Source of the DNA: Paenalcaligenes sp052103955 | Lineage (GTDB): Bacteria > Pseudomonadota > Gammaproteobacteria > Burkholderiales > Burkholderiaceae_B | Length of the DNA: 64,000 nucleotides | Assembly: GCA_052103955.1 (NCBI GenBank) | Contig: JBQELO010000008.1 | Span: 1 to 64,000 of the forward strand | Direction: 5' to 3' | The notes under the pieces: generated by a model | Databases searched by the model: none | Told to the model about the DNA's origin: nothing | The model's input: only the letters and a program-made list of their open reading frames with translations | Part shown: one piece after another, positions 52,982 to 60,906 of the stretch | Layout of the letters: each line of letters begins with the position of its first letter | Numbering within the stretch: position 1 is the first letter of the stretch | Translations under genes and position numbers: made by a program

Positions 52982-53017
52982 AAAAAAAACGGCCCATGAT
53001 TTTTCATGGGCCGTTTT
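52982..53017. terminator. Strong bidirectional terminator after the CoA ligase
   Basis: AAAACGGCCCATGA (52986-52999) pairs perfectly with TCATGGGCCGTTTT (53004-53017) across a TTTT loop, with an A run before and T's at the 3' arm. It serves both the ligase gene on the plus strand and the convergent reductase gene on the minus strand. Confidence 0.9.
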
Positions 53018-53045
53018 GCGTAGTAGTAAAAGGTTTTGCTACAGG

Positions 53046-53975
53046 CTACGCAGTAGGGTAATGCTGTTGCAGGCTGCGCACCAAATTAGCGGTGCATTCG
53101 GTAAAAGGGGTGGCTACCTGCAGAGCTTTGCCATGCCTGACAATGGCACCGTTAATGGCTTCGATTTCAGTAGGTTTACGGTTACGTATATCAATCGCCA
53201 TAGAGGGGATATGGTCACGAGTACGTTCTGCTACATGCAGCACATGCTGTAAGGCGTTGTCCCTAGAAATCGCTAATCCCTTGGCCTGTGCGACATCTGC
53301 CGTTTCATAGACAATTTGCTCCAGCAGGTGCCGAGAATCGGGGAGGTCTACTACTTGGCCTACGTTTTGCTGCAAGATGCCGCACAAGCTGTTAAGTGAC
53401 GCATTGACCAGCAGTTTCATCCAAATATCGTGTTCTACGTTGGCGGAAATCGTGGTGTTCAGGCCAGCTTGGTTCATCAACTCGCACAAACGTTCTAAGG
53501 CAGGGCTAGGTTGATGGTTTAACGGCCACATGGCGGTGTTCAGGCTTAAATCACAGGTGACGTGTATGTGGCCGGGTTCTACCAAGTCACTGGTGAGTGT
53601 GCTGAAGCCATATACGATTTGTGCAGGGTCTAATACTTGCTGCATTAACTCGGTATTGCCTAAGCCATTTTGCAGGCTGACCACTAGCGTGTTGGGGGTG
53701 ATGGCCTTTTTCAGGCCATCTAGCAACGCATGTTGCGTGTAGGGATGCTTCACAAACAAAATGACCGCATCCATCGCTTCTAGGTCGTTGGCGTTAGATA
53801 CCGCGCGAATGTGAATGGTGTCGGTACGGTCGGGGTAGGACACCAGTAGACCGCGTCGGTTAATGACATCCACATGAGGGGTGTTCAGGTCGTACAAAAC
53901 GGGCTGGCTAACCTTGCTAAGCAGGCTGCCAAACAGACTACCCATTGCACCCGCACCGATAATGGCAATTTTCAT
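53046..53975 (-). CDS. Ketopantoate reductase (PanE/ApbA)-family dehydrogenase
   Basis: A 309-residue NADPH-dependent oxidoreductase. The Rossmann motif IIGAGAMGSLFGSLLSK starts the protein and QNGLGN and the C-terminal MAIDIRNRKPTEIEAINGAIV region follow the family. The catalytic Lys is in HDIWMKLLVNASLNSLCG. It ends the TRAP transporter operon (start within a few bases of the DctM stop) so it probably reduces a keto-acid carried by that importer, rather than making pantoate. ATG 53975 or GTG 53984 is the start. Confidence 0.85.
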   Translation of the reverse strand: MKIAIIGAGAMGSLFGSLLSKVSQPVLYDLNTPHVDVINRRGLLVSYPDRTDTIHIRAVSNANDLEAMDAVILFVKHPYTQHALLDGLKKAITPNTLVVSLQNGLGNTELMQQVLDPAQIVYGFSTLTSDLVEPGHIHVTCDLSLNTAMWPLNHQPSPALERLCELMNQAGLNTTISANVEHDIWMKLLVNASLNSLCGILQQNVGQVVDLPDSRHLLEQIVYETADVAQAKGLAISRDNALQHVLHVAERTRDHIPSMAIDIRNRKPTEIEAINGAIVRHGKALQVATPFTECTANLVRSLQQHYPTA

Positions 53976-53980
53976 AGGGG

Positions 53981-55300
53981 TCACTTAATCAAATTAGGCA
54001 GGCCAACCGCAATGACGGGGATGAAAAACACAGCCGCTAGTACCACCAGTTCTATCGTAATAAAGGGCACAGCTGCTCTGTAGATCTGCGGTAGGCGTAT
54101 GGCGGGGGGAACCACGCTTTGCATGACAATCAGTAGCAAGCCAAACGGTGGCGTCAGCAAACCGATTTCCAAGGCTATGAGCATCATCACACCCAGCCAT
54201 ACCGTGTCTATATTGGCGGCTAGTGCTAACGGCATGAAAAACGGCAAGGTGATCATCATCATGCTGATTTGATCCAGCACCATACCCATAACCAACAAGA
54301 TCAGCAGCATGCACAGTATCAGCATGGTCGGGGATAGGTCTAAACCACGTATCAGGTTCAAAAAGCCAGTGCTGGCACCCGAGAAACTAAGCAGTTGGGC
54401 GAAGGTGGTAGAGGCAGCTAGAATGAACAGAATCACTACCGACACTTTGGCGGTTTCAATGAGGCTTTTCCAAAGTGCGTTAAGCGTGAATACACGGTAC
54501 ACAAAGGTAGCGAGCACTGAAGCCAATACGCCTATAGCGGCAGATTCCGTGGGTGAGGCCCAGCCTATGAGCATGGAGCCTACAACAGCAATAAAAATGC
54601 CTAGTAGGGGTAGCACGTTTTTACAGAATGGCCCCCATTTTTGCCAGCCTTTTAGGCCAGAGTCGTCTTGTTCGCTAACGGGGGCATCTTGCGGACGCAG
54701 AATACTGCGAATGACTACATAACCTAAAAAGCCTATGGCCATCAGTACACCGGGCAAAATACCGCCGATCAGCAGACGCTCAATGGAAATTCCAGCCAAG
54801 CTACCCATCATGACCGCCAGAGCGGAAGGCGGGATCAGCATCGCAATACCGCCTACAGCCATGATTGGGCCCATGGACATCGTAGGGTGGTAGCCGCGTC
54901 GAAGCATTTCCGGCATCATCATGCCACCCATCATGGCGGTATTGGCAATAGACGAACCTGATAAGGTGGCAAAGGTAGTGCCCCCCAAAATGCTCACAAT
55001 AGACAATTTGCCCGGCACACGGGAAATGGCTTTTTCGATGGCATCAATCGCTCTAAAGGCAAGGCCGGTGTGAAACAGTACCTCGCCCATCAGTACAAAT
55101 AAGGGGATGGGGGTTAAGGAAAAACTAATCAGTGACGAGTTGGTATTACGTACCCACTGGCCTAAGCCCATTTCGCCGCCCAAAAATACCCATGCACCAA
55201 TCAAGTTAACGGCTAAAAAGGCAAATACTACGGGCATGCCTATTGCCATGAAGAAAAACAGGGAGCCTAGCATCAGCCCCAACGCGAGTGGCCAGTCCAT
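53981..55300 (-). CDS. TRAP transporter large permease (DctM, second system)
   Basis: A 439-residue permease of normal length with the motifs IGMPVVFAFLAVNLIGAW, PIPLFVLMGEVLFHTGLA, GTTFATLSGSSIANTAMMGG, MLIPPSALAVMMGSLAGIS and ASPTESAAIGVLASV. ATG 55300 follows AAGGAGAC. It is unlike the longer DctM at 30388, so it is a separate system. It is flanked by DctQ upstream and the reductase gene downstream. Confidence 0.93.
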   Translation of the reverse strand: MDWPLALGLMLGSLFFFMAIGMPVVFAFLAVNLIGAWVFLGGEMGLGQWVRNTNSSLISFSLTPIPLFVLMGEVLFHTGLAFRAIDAIEKAISRVPGKLSIVSILGGTTFATLSGSSIANTAMMGGMMMPEMLRRGYHPTMSMGPIMAVGGIAMLIPPSALAVMMGSLAGISIERLLIGGILPGVLMAIGFLGYVVIRSILRPQDAPVSEQDDSGLKGWQKWGPFCKNVLPLLGIFIAVVGSMLIGWASPTESAAIGVLASVLATFVYRVFTLNALWKSLIETAKVSVVILFILAASTTFAQLLSFSGASTGFLNLIRGLDLSPTMLILCMLLILLVMGMVLDQISMMMITLPFFMPLALAANIDTVWLGVMMLIALEIGLLTPPFGLLLIVMQSVVPPAIRLPQIYRAAVPFITIELVVLAAVFFIPVIAVGLPNLIK

Positions 55301-55302
55301 GA

Positions 55303-55824
55303 TTAGTCTCCTTGGTGACGTAGTTGGTGGATAGACTGGCGCAGGCGGCGACAGAACTCTATAGTTAGTAGCGCACTAGCCATCAGCAATGGCAGGTTTA
55401 ACCACCATTCTGGAAACACCAGCTCTTTAAAGACCAAGGTGCCGTTTGTCGCGTTGTCGGCGGCGATAGTGTAAGACTGCCAAGTTAAGGTGGCGCAAAT
55501 CACAATACCTATAAGGTTGCACAGCACGTCAAGCAGGCGGGCAAAGGCAGCAGGTAGTTTGTTAACGATCACATCAACACGTATGTGGCCGTTGTGATGC
55601 AAGAGCCACGGCGCACCGGCAAAAGTGGCAATCATGAGCATGTACTCAGACAGCTCTACGCTGGATGGAATCCAGTCGTAGCCCAAGTTACGCAGGATCA
55701 CATCAAAACCTATGAGTAGGCTCATTAGCCCAAAAATGATGGCGGCGATGGCCCCACAGGTAGCCATGATCAATGTATAGCCGTGCTGAAGCACGCCCAT
55801 ATCAGAAGTAGAGGCAGTTTTCAT
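55303..55824 (-). CDS. TRAP transporter small permease (DctQ, second system)
   Basis: A 173-residue protein with four helices (LIMATCGAIAAIIFGLMSLL, MLMIATFAGAPWLLHHNGHI, LLDVLCNLIGIVICATLTW, WLNLPLLMASALLTIEFC) and the DctQ motif PWLLHHNGHIRVDVIVNKL. It lies two bases upstream of DctM and 59 bases downstream of DctP. Confidence 0.92.
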   Translation of the reverse strand: MKTASTSDMGVLQHGYTLIMATCGAIAAIIFGLMSLLIGFDVILRNLGYDWIPSSVELSEYMLMIATFAGAPWLLHHNGHIRVDVIVNKLPAAFARLLDVLCNLIGIVICATLTWQSYTIAADNATNGTLVFKELVFPEWWLNLPLLMASALLTIEFCRRLRQSIHQLRHQGD

Positions 55825-55883
55825 AGTGGCATAGCTAAGTAGAGGGCCAGACCGACACTATGCCGATCTGGCAGAAAGACGAA

Positions 55884-56855
55884 TTACGGTGCTTCGTCGC
55901 CGAACAATTCTTTCAGCTCAGCAACATGGGCTGGGCTGGATTTGGCAATGCCGTCCCAACCTGCTTGGTAAGCAATGGCGTTGAGTTCTTGGCCAGCTTC
56001 GTCAGACAAGGTGATGGTTTCTACACCGGCCTCGGCTTGGCGTGCTTTTTCTTGTTCAGCACGTTGTAGATCCTCTTGGTTGAGGGATTCTACCCATTCG
56101 ATTTTTTCTTGTAGGAAGGCTTTTTGGGCGTCATCTAGCTTGTTCCAGCTGTTTTTATTCATGAACAAGCTCACTTCCACGTTGTAGAAGCCGGGATCAA
56201 TGCGGTATTTGGTTTTTTCTTGCCAGCCCAAATCCAGAACCCCTACAGATGGCCAGCCATAACCGTCAACCACACCACGTTCAAGCGCGGTGTAGACCTC
56301 GCCTGGAGGAACTTGCAGAGCAGAAGCCCCTAGCGCTTGGAAAAAAGCCAAGTACGTAGGGACACTACGCAGCTTCATTTTCTTCAAGTCACTGGCTTGG
56401 CTAACCGGCTTGTTGGTGTAGATATGGTATTGCAAGCCATCGGTCACGCGGGCCAACCACAGCATGTTGGCTTTATCTTGGTGCAGCTTGTCCATTAAGG
56501 CATGACCACCATTGGCACGTAGCTCTTGAATAGAGCGATCAGTGAGCGTCATGGCTAAGGCTTCAGGTACCAAGTTGGCATGAAACACGGCAGAGCTATT
56601 GGCCAGATCCACCACACCAGCACGCACGGCATTGCCTACCTCAAAGGTGGGAATGGCTTCAGGGCCGCCCAGAAACTGGATTTGCACTAAGCCCTTGCCG
56701 TCTTCGTTCACTTTATCGACAAAAACTTTGAAGCGGTCGGTAAAGAAGGTGTCTGTGTTAAAGGCACTGACGGCCTTTAGTGTGACCTCTTCGGCATGAA
56801 CGCTAAAAAAGCTACACGACAGCAGGGCAGCACCCAATAGTGTGCGTTTGATCAT
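55884..56855 (-). CDS. TRAP transporter substrate-binding protein (DctP, second system)
   Basis: A 323-residue periplasmic binding protein. The signal peptide TLLGAALLSCSFFSVHA is cut near residue 21. The conserved carboxylate-binding Arg is in LKKMKLRSVPTYLAFFQALGAS, followed by VPPGEVYTALERGVVDGYGWP. ATG 56855 follows GGAGAC. It begins a DctP-DctQ-DctM-reductase operon and so binds an organic acid, perhaps an aromatic or keto acid from the surrounding pathway. Confidence 0.92.
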   Translation of the reverse strand: MIKRTLLGAALLSCSFFSVHAEEVTLKAVSAFNTDTFFTDRFKVFVDKVNEDGKGLVQIQFLGGPEAIPTFEVGNAVRAGVVDLANSSAVFHANLVPEALAMTLTDRSIQELRANGGHALMDKLHQDKANMLWLARVTDGLQYHIYTNKPVSQASDLKKMKLRSVPTYLAFFQALGASALQVPPGEVYTALERGVVDGYGWPSVGVLDLGWQEKTKYRIDPGFYNVEVSLFMNKNSWNKLDDAQKAFLQEKIEWVESLNQEDLQRAEQEKARQAEAGVETITLSDEAGQELNAIAYQAGWDGIAKSSPAHVAELKELFGDEAP

Positions 56856-56933
56856 AGTGGTTGTCTCCGTTCCTCAAGGGCTATGTTATTAATGTATTTG
56901 TTTTCATATTTTTAATACTAAATATATTAATGA

Positions 56934-56974
56934 TGAAATAAAAAAAAGGCACCTAGGGGTTTGCGCTAGTGCCT
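56934..56974 (-). terminator. Terminator of the flavin reductase gene
   Basis: On the minus strand AGGCACTAG (56974-56966) pairs with CTAGGTGCCT (56956-56947), with one bulged base, followed by seven or more T's. It separates the flavin reductase from the TRAP operon downstream, which therefore has its own promoter in the AT-rich 56880-56935 stretch. Confidence 0.75.
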
Positions 56975-57000
56975 GTAGAGTGAAGGAGGGTGCGGAGAAA

Positions 57001-57612
57001 TTAGCTGGGTCTACGCATGTCAAAAAGGGTTTGGTCTGATACTTCAAAAAAGTCGCCAGGGCCACCACCACGCAAAATAGGGCGTGCGGCGGCGGTATGG
57101 TACACACCGTCTTTAATCAGCGTAGGGGAAATATGTACGGCCACGACTTCGCCTAACACCATCCATGTGTCGCTTTGCCCGTCTAGTTTTTGTAGTGGGA
57201 AATGTTGGGTGACACGGCACTCTAGCGATACAGGGCTTTCACCCACGCGTGGCGCGGCAATATGCTGACTGGCAACAGGGGTGAGTTGGCTAAGCTCAAA
57301 CTCGTTAACTGGGCGCTCAACGCTAGTTAGGTTCATGGGCTCGGCCAAAGGACGCGTTGCCAGATTCCATGTGAATACCCCGGTTTCAATGGCGTTACGT
57401 ACGCTGTCTTTGTAGCCCACGCTAGAAAACGCAATGATAGGTGGGCGGTAATTGAAAATATTACAGAAGCTGTACGGTGCTAAGTTGGTTTCACCTGCTG
57501 CATTTTGTGTGCCAATCCAGCCTATAACGCGTGGGCCCACAATAGCGCTGATGGGGTCATAACGTAGACCGTGCCCTTGGCTGGGTTCATAAGTATGGTA
57601 ATCGTGCTGCAT
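57001..57612 (-). CDS. Flavin reductase-like FMN-binding protein
   Basis: A 203-residue protein of the flavin_reduct family (DIM6/NTAB). Motifs: RYDPISAIVGPRVIGWIGTQ, NLAPYSFCNIFNYRPPIIAFSS, DSVRNAIETGVFTWNLATRPL and the SPVSLECRVTQHF strand. Such proteins supply reduced FMN to monooxygenases or bind FMN alone. ATG 57612 follows GGAGAC. It is divergent from the second AraC gene and could serve the luciferase-like enzyme at 45232. Confidence 0.88.
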   Translation of the reverse strand: MQHDYHTYEPSQGHGLRYDPISAIVGPRVIGWIGTQNAAGETNLAPYSFCNIFNYRPPIIAFSSVGYKDSVRNAIETGVFTWNLATRPLAEPMNLTSVERPVNEFELSQLTPVASQHIAAPRVGESPVSLECRVTQHFPLQKLDGQSDTWMVLGEVVAVHISPTLIKDGVYHTAAARPILRGGGPGDFFEVSDQTLFDMRRPS

Positions 57613-57636
57613 GGTGAAAGGTGTCTCCTGTGAACT

Positions 57637-57654
57637 AACAGCGTTACAGCTGTT
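57637..57654. promoter_or_regulatory. Inverted repeat in the second AraC intergenic region
   Basis: AACAGC (57637-57642) and GCTGTT (57649-57654) are reverse complements six bases apart, followed by the palindrome TATACGTATA (57661-57670). They lie between the flavin reductase and AraC genes and may be regulator or promoter elements. Confidence 0.35.
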
Positions 57655-57684
57655 GGGGAATATACGTATAGGGATCTATATACT

Positions 57685-57699
57685 TTATAACTAAACTAT
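57685..57699 (-). promoter_or_regulatory. AraC-region motif, copy 2
   Basis: On the minus strand the sequence ATAGTTTAGTTATAA matches the copy at 45048-45062 in 13 of 15 bases, again preceded by AGTAG. It lies about 73-87 bases upstream of the flavin reductase start, pointing to it, and 77 bases before the AraC start. Confidence 0.45.
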
Positions 57700-57775
57700 C
57701 TCTACTGCAATGCAGAAGAGGCCTTTAGCCATCATGGTCTAAAGTCTGGGTTAATGAGTTTTCCGAGTATCTGTC

Positions 57776-58759
57776 ATGAGTACTGATTCTGTTTCTTGGG
57801 AAAACGTAATGTCTTCCAGTGCTGATCAGGTGCAAACGTTGATCAGCAATATGTTGACCCCTCACAAGCTAAGCGTGTTGAAGGCACGGGGTTTGCAGTC
57901 GTGTATACGTCATGCCAACTTTGGTCAGGTGGATGTGATACGTCTAGGCTACGGTGCCCATGTACGTATTCAGCCAGATGACCTTGTAGATTATTACCTC
58001 ATTCAAATTCCTCAATATGGTCAAGCGACCGTGCGCTGTGGGGGAGAAGAAGTAGACTCTATGCCAGGTGTGGCCTCGGTGTTAAGCCCCAACGCAGAGA
58101 TAGACATGAGTTGGCAGGCTAGCAACGAACAAATCATGATCAAAATTGATAGGCTGCTGCTAGAGCAAACGGCGCAGGGGCTAGGAGTAGATACCTTAGC
58201 CAATGGCGTGCACTTTCCGGCGAAATTTGAATGCCACAAGTCGGTAAGCTGGCAACTGATGCTGCGCTATTTGGTAGATTGCGCGCGAAACTCGTTAACT
58301 ATGCAGCGTTCGCCGCTGTTAATACGACAACTAGAGCAATTGGTGGTCACCACCTTATTGGGCGAGCACCCACCGGTACAACAATCGGGGTTTAGCCGTG
58401 TACGCAGCACTATCTTGCCGCGCCACATTAAGCAGGTAGAAAACTACCTGCATGAACATATAGATCAGCCCATCAATCTAGACGTACTGGCGGCGCAAGC
58501 ACAAGTCAGCGTACGTACCTTGCAGGTAGCGTTTAAAGAACATTGTGGCGTCAGCCCTATGCAGTATTTGCGCCAACTGCGTTTAGATCGCGTACGTGCT
58601 GACTTACTGACACATGGCGACTCTGCCGAGTGCTCGGTTGCCGATATTGCGCTGCGCTGGGGCTTTGCGCATTTAGGACGTTTTAGCGCTGCTTACCGTG
58701 ACCGTTTTGGTGAAACGCCCAGCCAAAGTTTGCAGCGCGTGCGTCAAAGTCCGCTATAG
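57776..58759 (+). CDS. AraC-family regulator with cupin sensor (copy 2)
   Basis: A 327-residue regulator similar to the one at 44025: cupin sensor (IRLGYGAHVRIQPDDLVDYYLIQIP, ASVLSPNAEIDM) and C-terminal helix-turn-helix pair (LDVLAAQAQVSVRTLQVAFK; VADIALRWGFAHLGRFSAAYRDRFG). It is divergent from the flavin reductase and convergent with the leftward monooxygenase operon (7-base gap). AraC proteins with this layout control aromatic and indole catabolism (for example iifR), so it may control both. A short AGCCT/AGGCT hairpin sits at its stop. Confidence 0.9.
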   Translation: MSTDSVSWENVMSSSADQVQTLISNMLTPHKLSVLKARGLQSCIRHANFGQVDVIRLGYGAHVRIQPDDLVDYYLIQIPQYGQATVRCGGEEVDSMPGVASVLSPNAEIDMSWQASNEQIMIKIDRLLLEQTAQGLGVDTLANGVHFPAKFECHKSVSWQLMLRYLVDCARNSLTMQRSPLLIRQLEQLVVTTLLGEHPPVQQSGFSRVRSTILPRHIKQVENYLHEHIDQPINLDVLAAQAQVSVRTLQVAFKEHCGVSPMQYLRQLRLDRVRADLLTHGDSAECSVADIALRWGFAHLGRFSAAYRDRFGETPSQSLQRVRQSPL

Positions 58760-58766
58760 CCTTATC

Positions 58767-60356
58767 TTAGGCTTTGCGAATGCGCTGAGCCGCCAAATAC
58801 CCCGATTGACCACCTAAACCAGGCCCTGGGTGCACCGATGCGCCTATTTGGAACAGATTAGAAATAGGCGTACGCCCCGTACGCGTTTTGTTATCGCCGG
58901 CAAATGGGCGCATAAAGAAAAACTGGTCAGGCGAACACACACCAGAGTAGGGGTCGCCACCCACCAAGTTACTATTCCATGCTTCTAAATCTGCTGGGCT
59001 GTAGGCTTTGCAGCCAACAATATGTTCGCTAAAGCCGGGCATCACGGTTTCCAAGCGTTGTCGTACCCGTTCTGTCATGCCGTCGCGTAAGGTGTCGTTC
59101 CAGCGGCCATCTTCTGGGATAGGTAGTTCGTTAGCCACATCTGCTTTCACAGAAGAAGGCATATCTTGCATTTGTACCCACAGTATCCAACTACCATCAG
59201 GCGCGCGACTAGGGTCTACTGCAACGGGCTGGCCAACGGCCAGAGTAGGCTTGGCAGGCAACCAGCCATTATTGGCCTCTACCACCGAGGCACACACTTG
59301 TTCCATGCTTTCGGTAACGTGCACCATAGGCACGTTCAGTAGTTCAGGGTTGAGCCATTGGGGGCGCTCTTTTAAGGCGAAGTGTATTTGCATGCCGCCG
59401 CGCCCATAGCGGTAGCGCCGCGCCATTTTTTTGTAGGTGGTGTCGGCGTTGGGCAGCAGTTTTTCGTACAGTTGATTGGGCGTGACATTGCAGACCACAG
59501 CTTTGCTTGCAAGGTAGCGTTGCTGCGTGGTGGTGCGTACGCCTATGGCTTTGCCGTTTTCTACTAAGACCTCTTCCACATCTTGCCCAGTAAGCAGTTG
59601 GCCGCCATGCGACTCAATAACACGGATGAAGGCCTCTACTAACTTATAGCTACCACCTTCTACAACCGGCATACCGCCTGCCACCACAGCCGAGAAGGTA
59701 AGTTTGCCGATGAGGGAGGACGCGGCTTCGTCTGGGCCTAAGCCACTATGCAATACCCAGGGAGCAATGAGGGCGCGGCTAAGATCATGGTGCAAGGCGT
59801 ATTCAGACCAGCGCCTGAAGTTCTCTAAGGACTCAGATGCAAAGTGCATCATGCCGTCTAGGCCACGTTGTCGCCATGATGAAAACAGCAATTTGCTGGT
59901 TTTCCAGCTATAAGGGTCGTTGCCCATGAGCCCAAACACTAAGCCAGCATCAGGGCCGAAAATTTGATTCGCAGCTTGCCCTATAGCATCGCCATCACCG
60001 GGGGCAATAGCGTTTAAGCGTTGTACGGTATCGGCAATATCTTGGCGTAGCGCAATACCAGTACCGTGCGGGGTGGCTAGACCGGTACTGTAGTTGCCTG
60101 ACACAAAACGTAGCCCAGCATCGGCTAAGGGTTGTGCCAGTTCAGCATAAGCAGCACTCCCTACAAACAGGGGGTACCAACTGGAAAACACATCGTGAGT
60201 AAAGCCGGGGAAAAGCTCCTCGGTGCGAATGCAGCCACCCGCTACAGCATTGCGCTCTAGTACGGTTACGGTTAACCCTCTACAGGCAAGCAATGCGGCA
60301 CAACATAATGCGTTGATACCGCTGCCCACAACGACCACATCCTGATGTTGCGGCAT
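58767..60356 (-). CDS. CrtI/phytoene-desaturase-like FAD oxidoreductase
   Basis: A 529-residue FAD enzyme. The dinucleotide-binding motif VVVGSGINALCCAALLACRGLTV and GG-doublet AGGCIRTEELFPG are followed by an amine-oxidase/phytoene-desaturase type body (SKAVVCNVTPNQLYEKLL) and the C-terminal FAD motif LFQIGASVHPGPGLGGQSGYLAAQ. ATG 60356 follows AGGAGAC. It is the last gene of the leftward aromatic operon, where a carotenoid role is unlikely. It might oxidise an intermediate. No substrate can be read. Confidence 0.8.
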   Translation of the reverse strand: MPQHQDVVVVGSGINALCCAALLACRGLTVTVLERNAVAGGCIRTEELFPGFTHDVFSSWYPLFVGSAAYAELAQPLADAGLRFVSGNYSTGLATPHGTGIALRQDIADTVQRLNAIAPGDGDAIGQAANQIFGPDAGLVFGLMGNDPYSWKTSKLLFSSWRQRGLDGMMHFASESLENFRRWSEYALHHDLSRALIAPWVLHSGLGPDEAASSLIGKLTFSAVVAGGMPVVEGGSYKLVEAFIRVIESHGGQLLTGQDVEEVLVENGKAIGVRTTTQQRYLASKAVVCNVTPNQLYEKLLPNADTTYKKMARRYRYGRGGMQIHFALKERPQWLNPELLNVPMVHVTESMEQVCASVVEANNGWLPAKPTLAVGQPVAVDPSRAPDGSWILWVQMQDMPSSVKADVANELPIPEDGRWNDTLRDGMTERVRQRLETVMPGFSEHIVGCKAYSPADLEAWNSNLVGGDPYSGVCSPDQFFFMRPFAGDNKTRTGRTPISNLFQIGASVHPGPGLGGQSGYLAAQRIRKA

Positions 60357-60359
60357 GAA

Positions 60360-60887
60360 TTAGTCTCCTGATTGTTGTTGTAGATGGGTAAAACCACCAC
60401 GGTGAAACACCGCAGGCGCTAAGGTTGGCTTGGTATCGTGACGTATGACTTTGCCTATAAATAGTGTGTGGTCACCCCCATCGTGTTGGTTGTGATTTTC
60501 ACAGATAAAGGTGGCAATACAGTCATCAATCACGGGAATCCCCTCATCACTACTAGCGTGGCTCACCAGTGAAAACTTGTCTTCAGTGCGTGAATTGGCA
60601 AAGCCTAACGCGGCCTCCACTTGGTGCTGACTGATCACATGAATAGCAAAGTGTTTACAGTCTTGGAAAAAAGCGAGGCTAGGTGAGTGTTTCACCAAGC
60701 TCCATAGCACCAGAGGAGGGTCTAAGGACAGCGAGGCAAAGGAGTTGATGGTCAGACCTACAGGCCGTCCTTCGGGGCTACGCGTGGTAACAATGGCAAC
60801 TCCCGTAGGAAAGTGCCCCAGCGCTTGCCTGAAGGTGCGGCTATCAAAAGTGACCGTTTCCTTAACCAGTTCAGCCTGTGTGGACAT
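60360..60887 (-). CDS. Flavin reductase (StyB/HpaC type)
   Basis: A 175-residue NAD(P)H:flavin reductase. ATG 60887 follows AGGAGA; upstream codons to 60944 are in frame but lack a start site. Motifs: FRQALGHFPTGVAIVTTRS, GLTINSFASLSLDPPLVLWS, FFQDCKHFAIHVIS and the C-terminal LFIGKVI strand. Located between the StyA-like monooxygenase and the FAD enzyme, it is the natural supplier of reduced FAD to the former (two-component system). Confidence 0.93.
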   Translation of the reverse strand: MSTQAELVKETVTFDSRTFRQALGHFPTGVAIVTTRSPEGRPVGLTINSFASLSLDPPLVLWSLVKHSPSLAFFQDCKHFAIHVISQHQVEAALGFANSRTEDKFSLVSHASSDEGIPVIDDCIATFICENHNQHDGGDHTLFIGKVIRHDTKPTLAPAVFHRGGFTHLQQQSGD

Positions 60888-60906
60888 GGCAATCTCTCCT
60901 GTGTGA

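Noticed and set aside
57509..57520. GTGCCAATCCAG, like part of a shufflon recombination repeat
   Set aside because: Single copy inside the flavin reductase coding region, far from the Rci-like gene and without a partner repeat.
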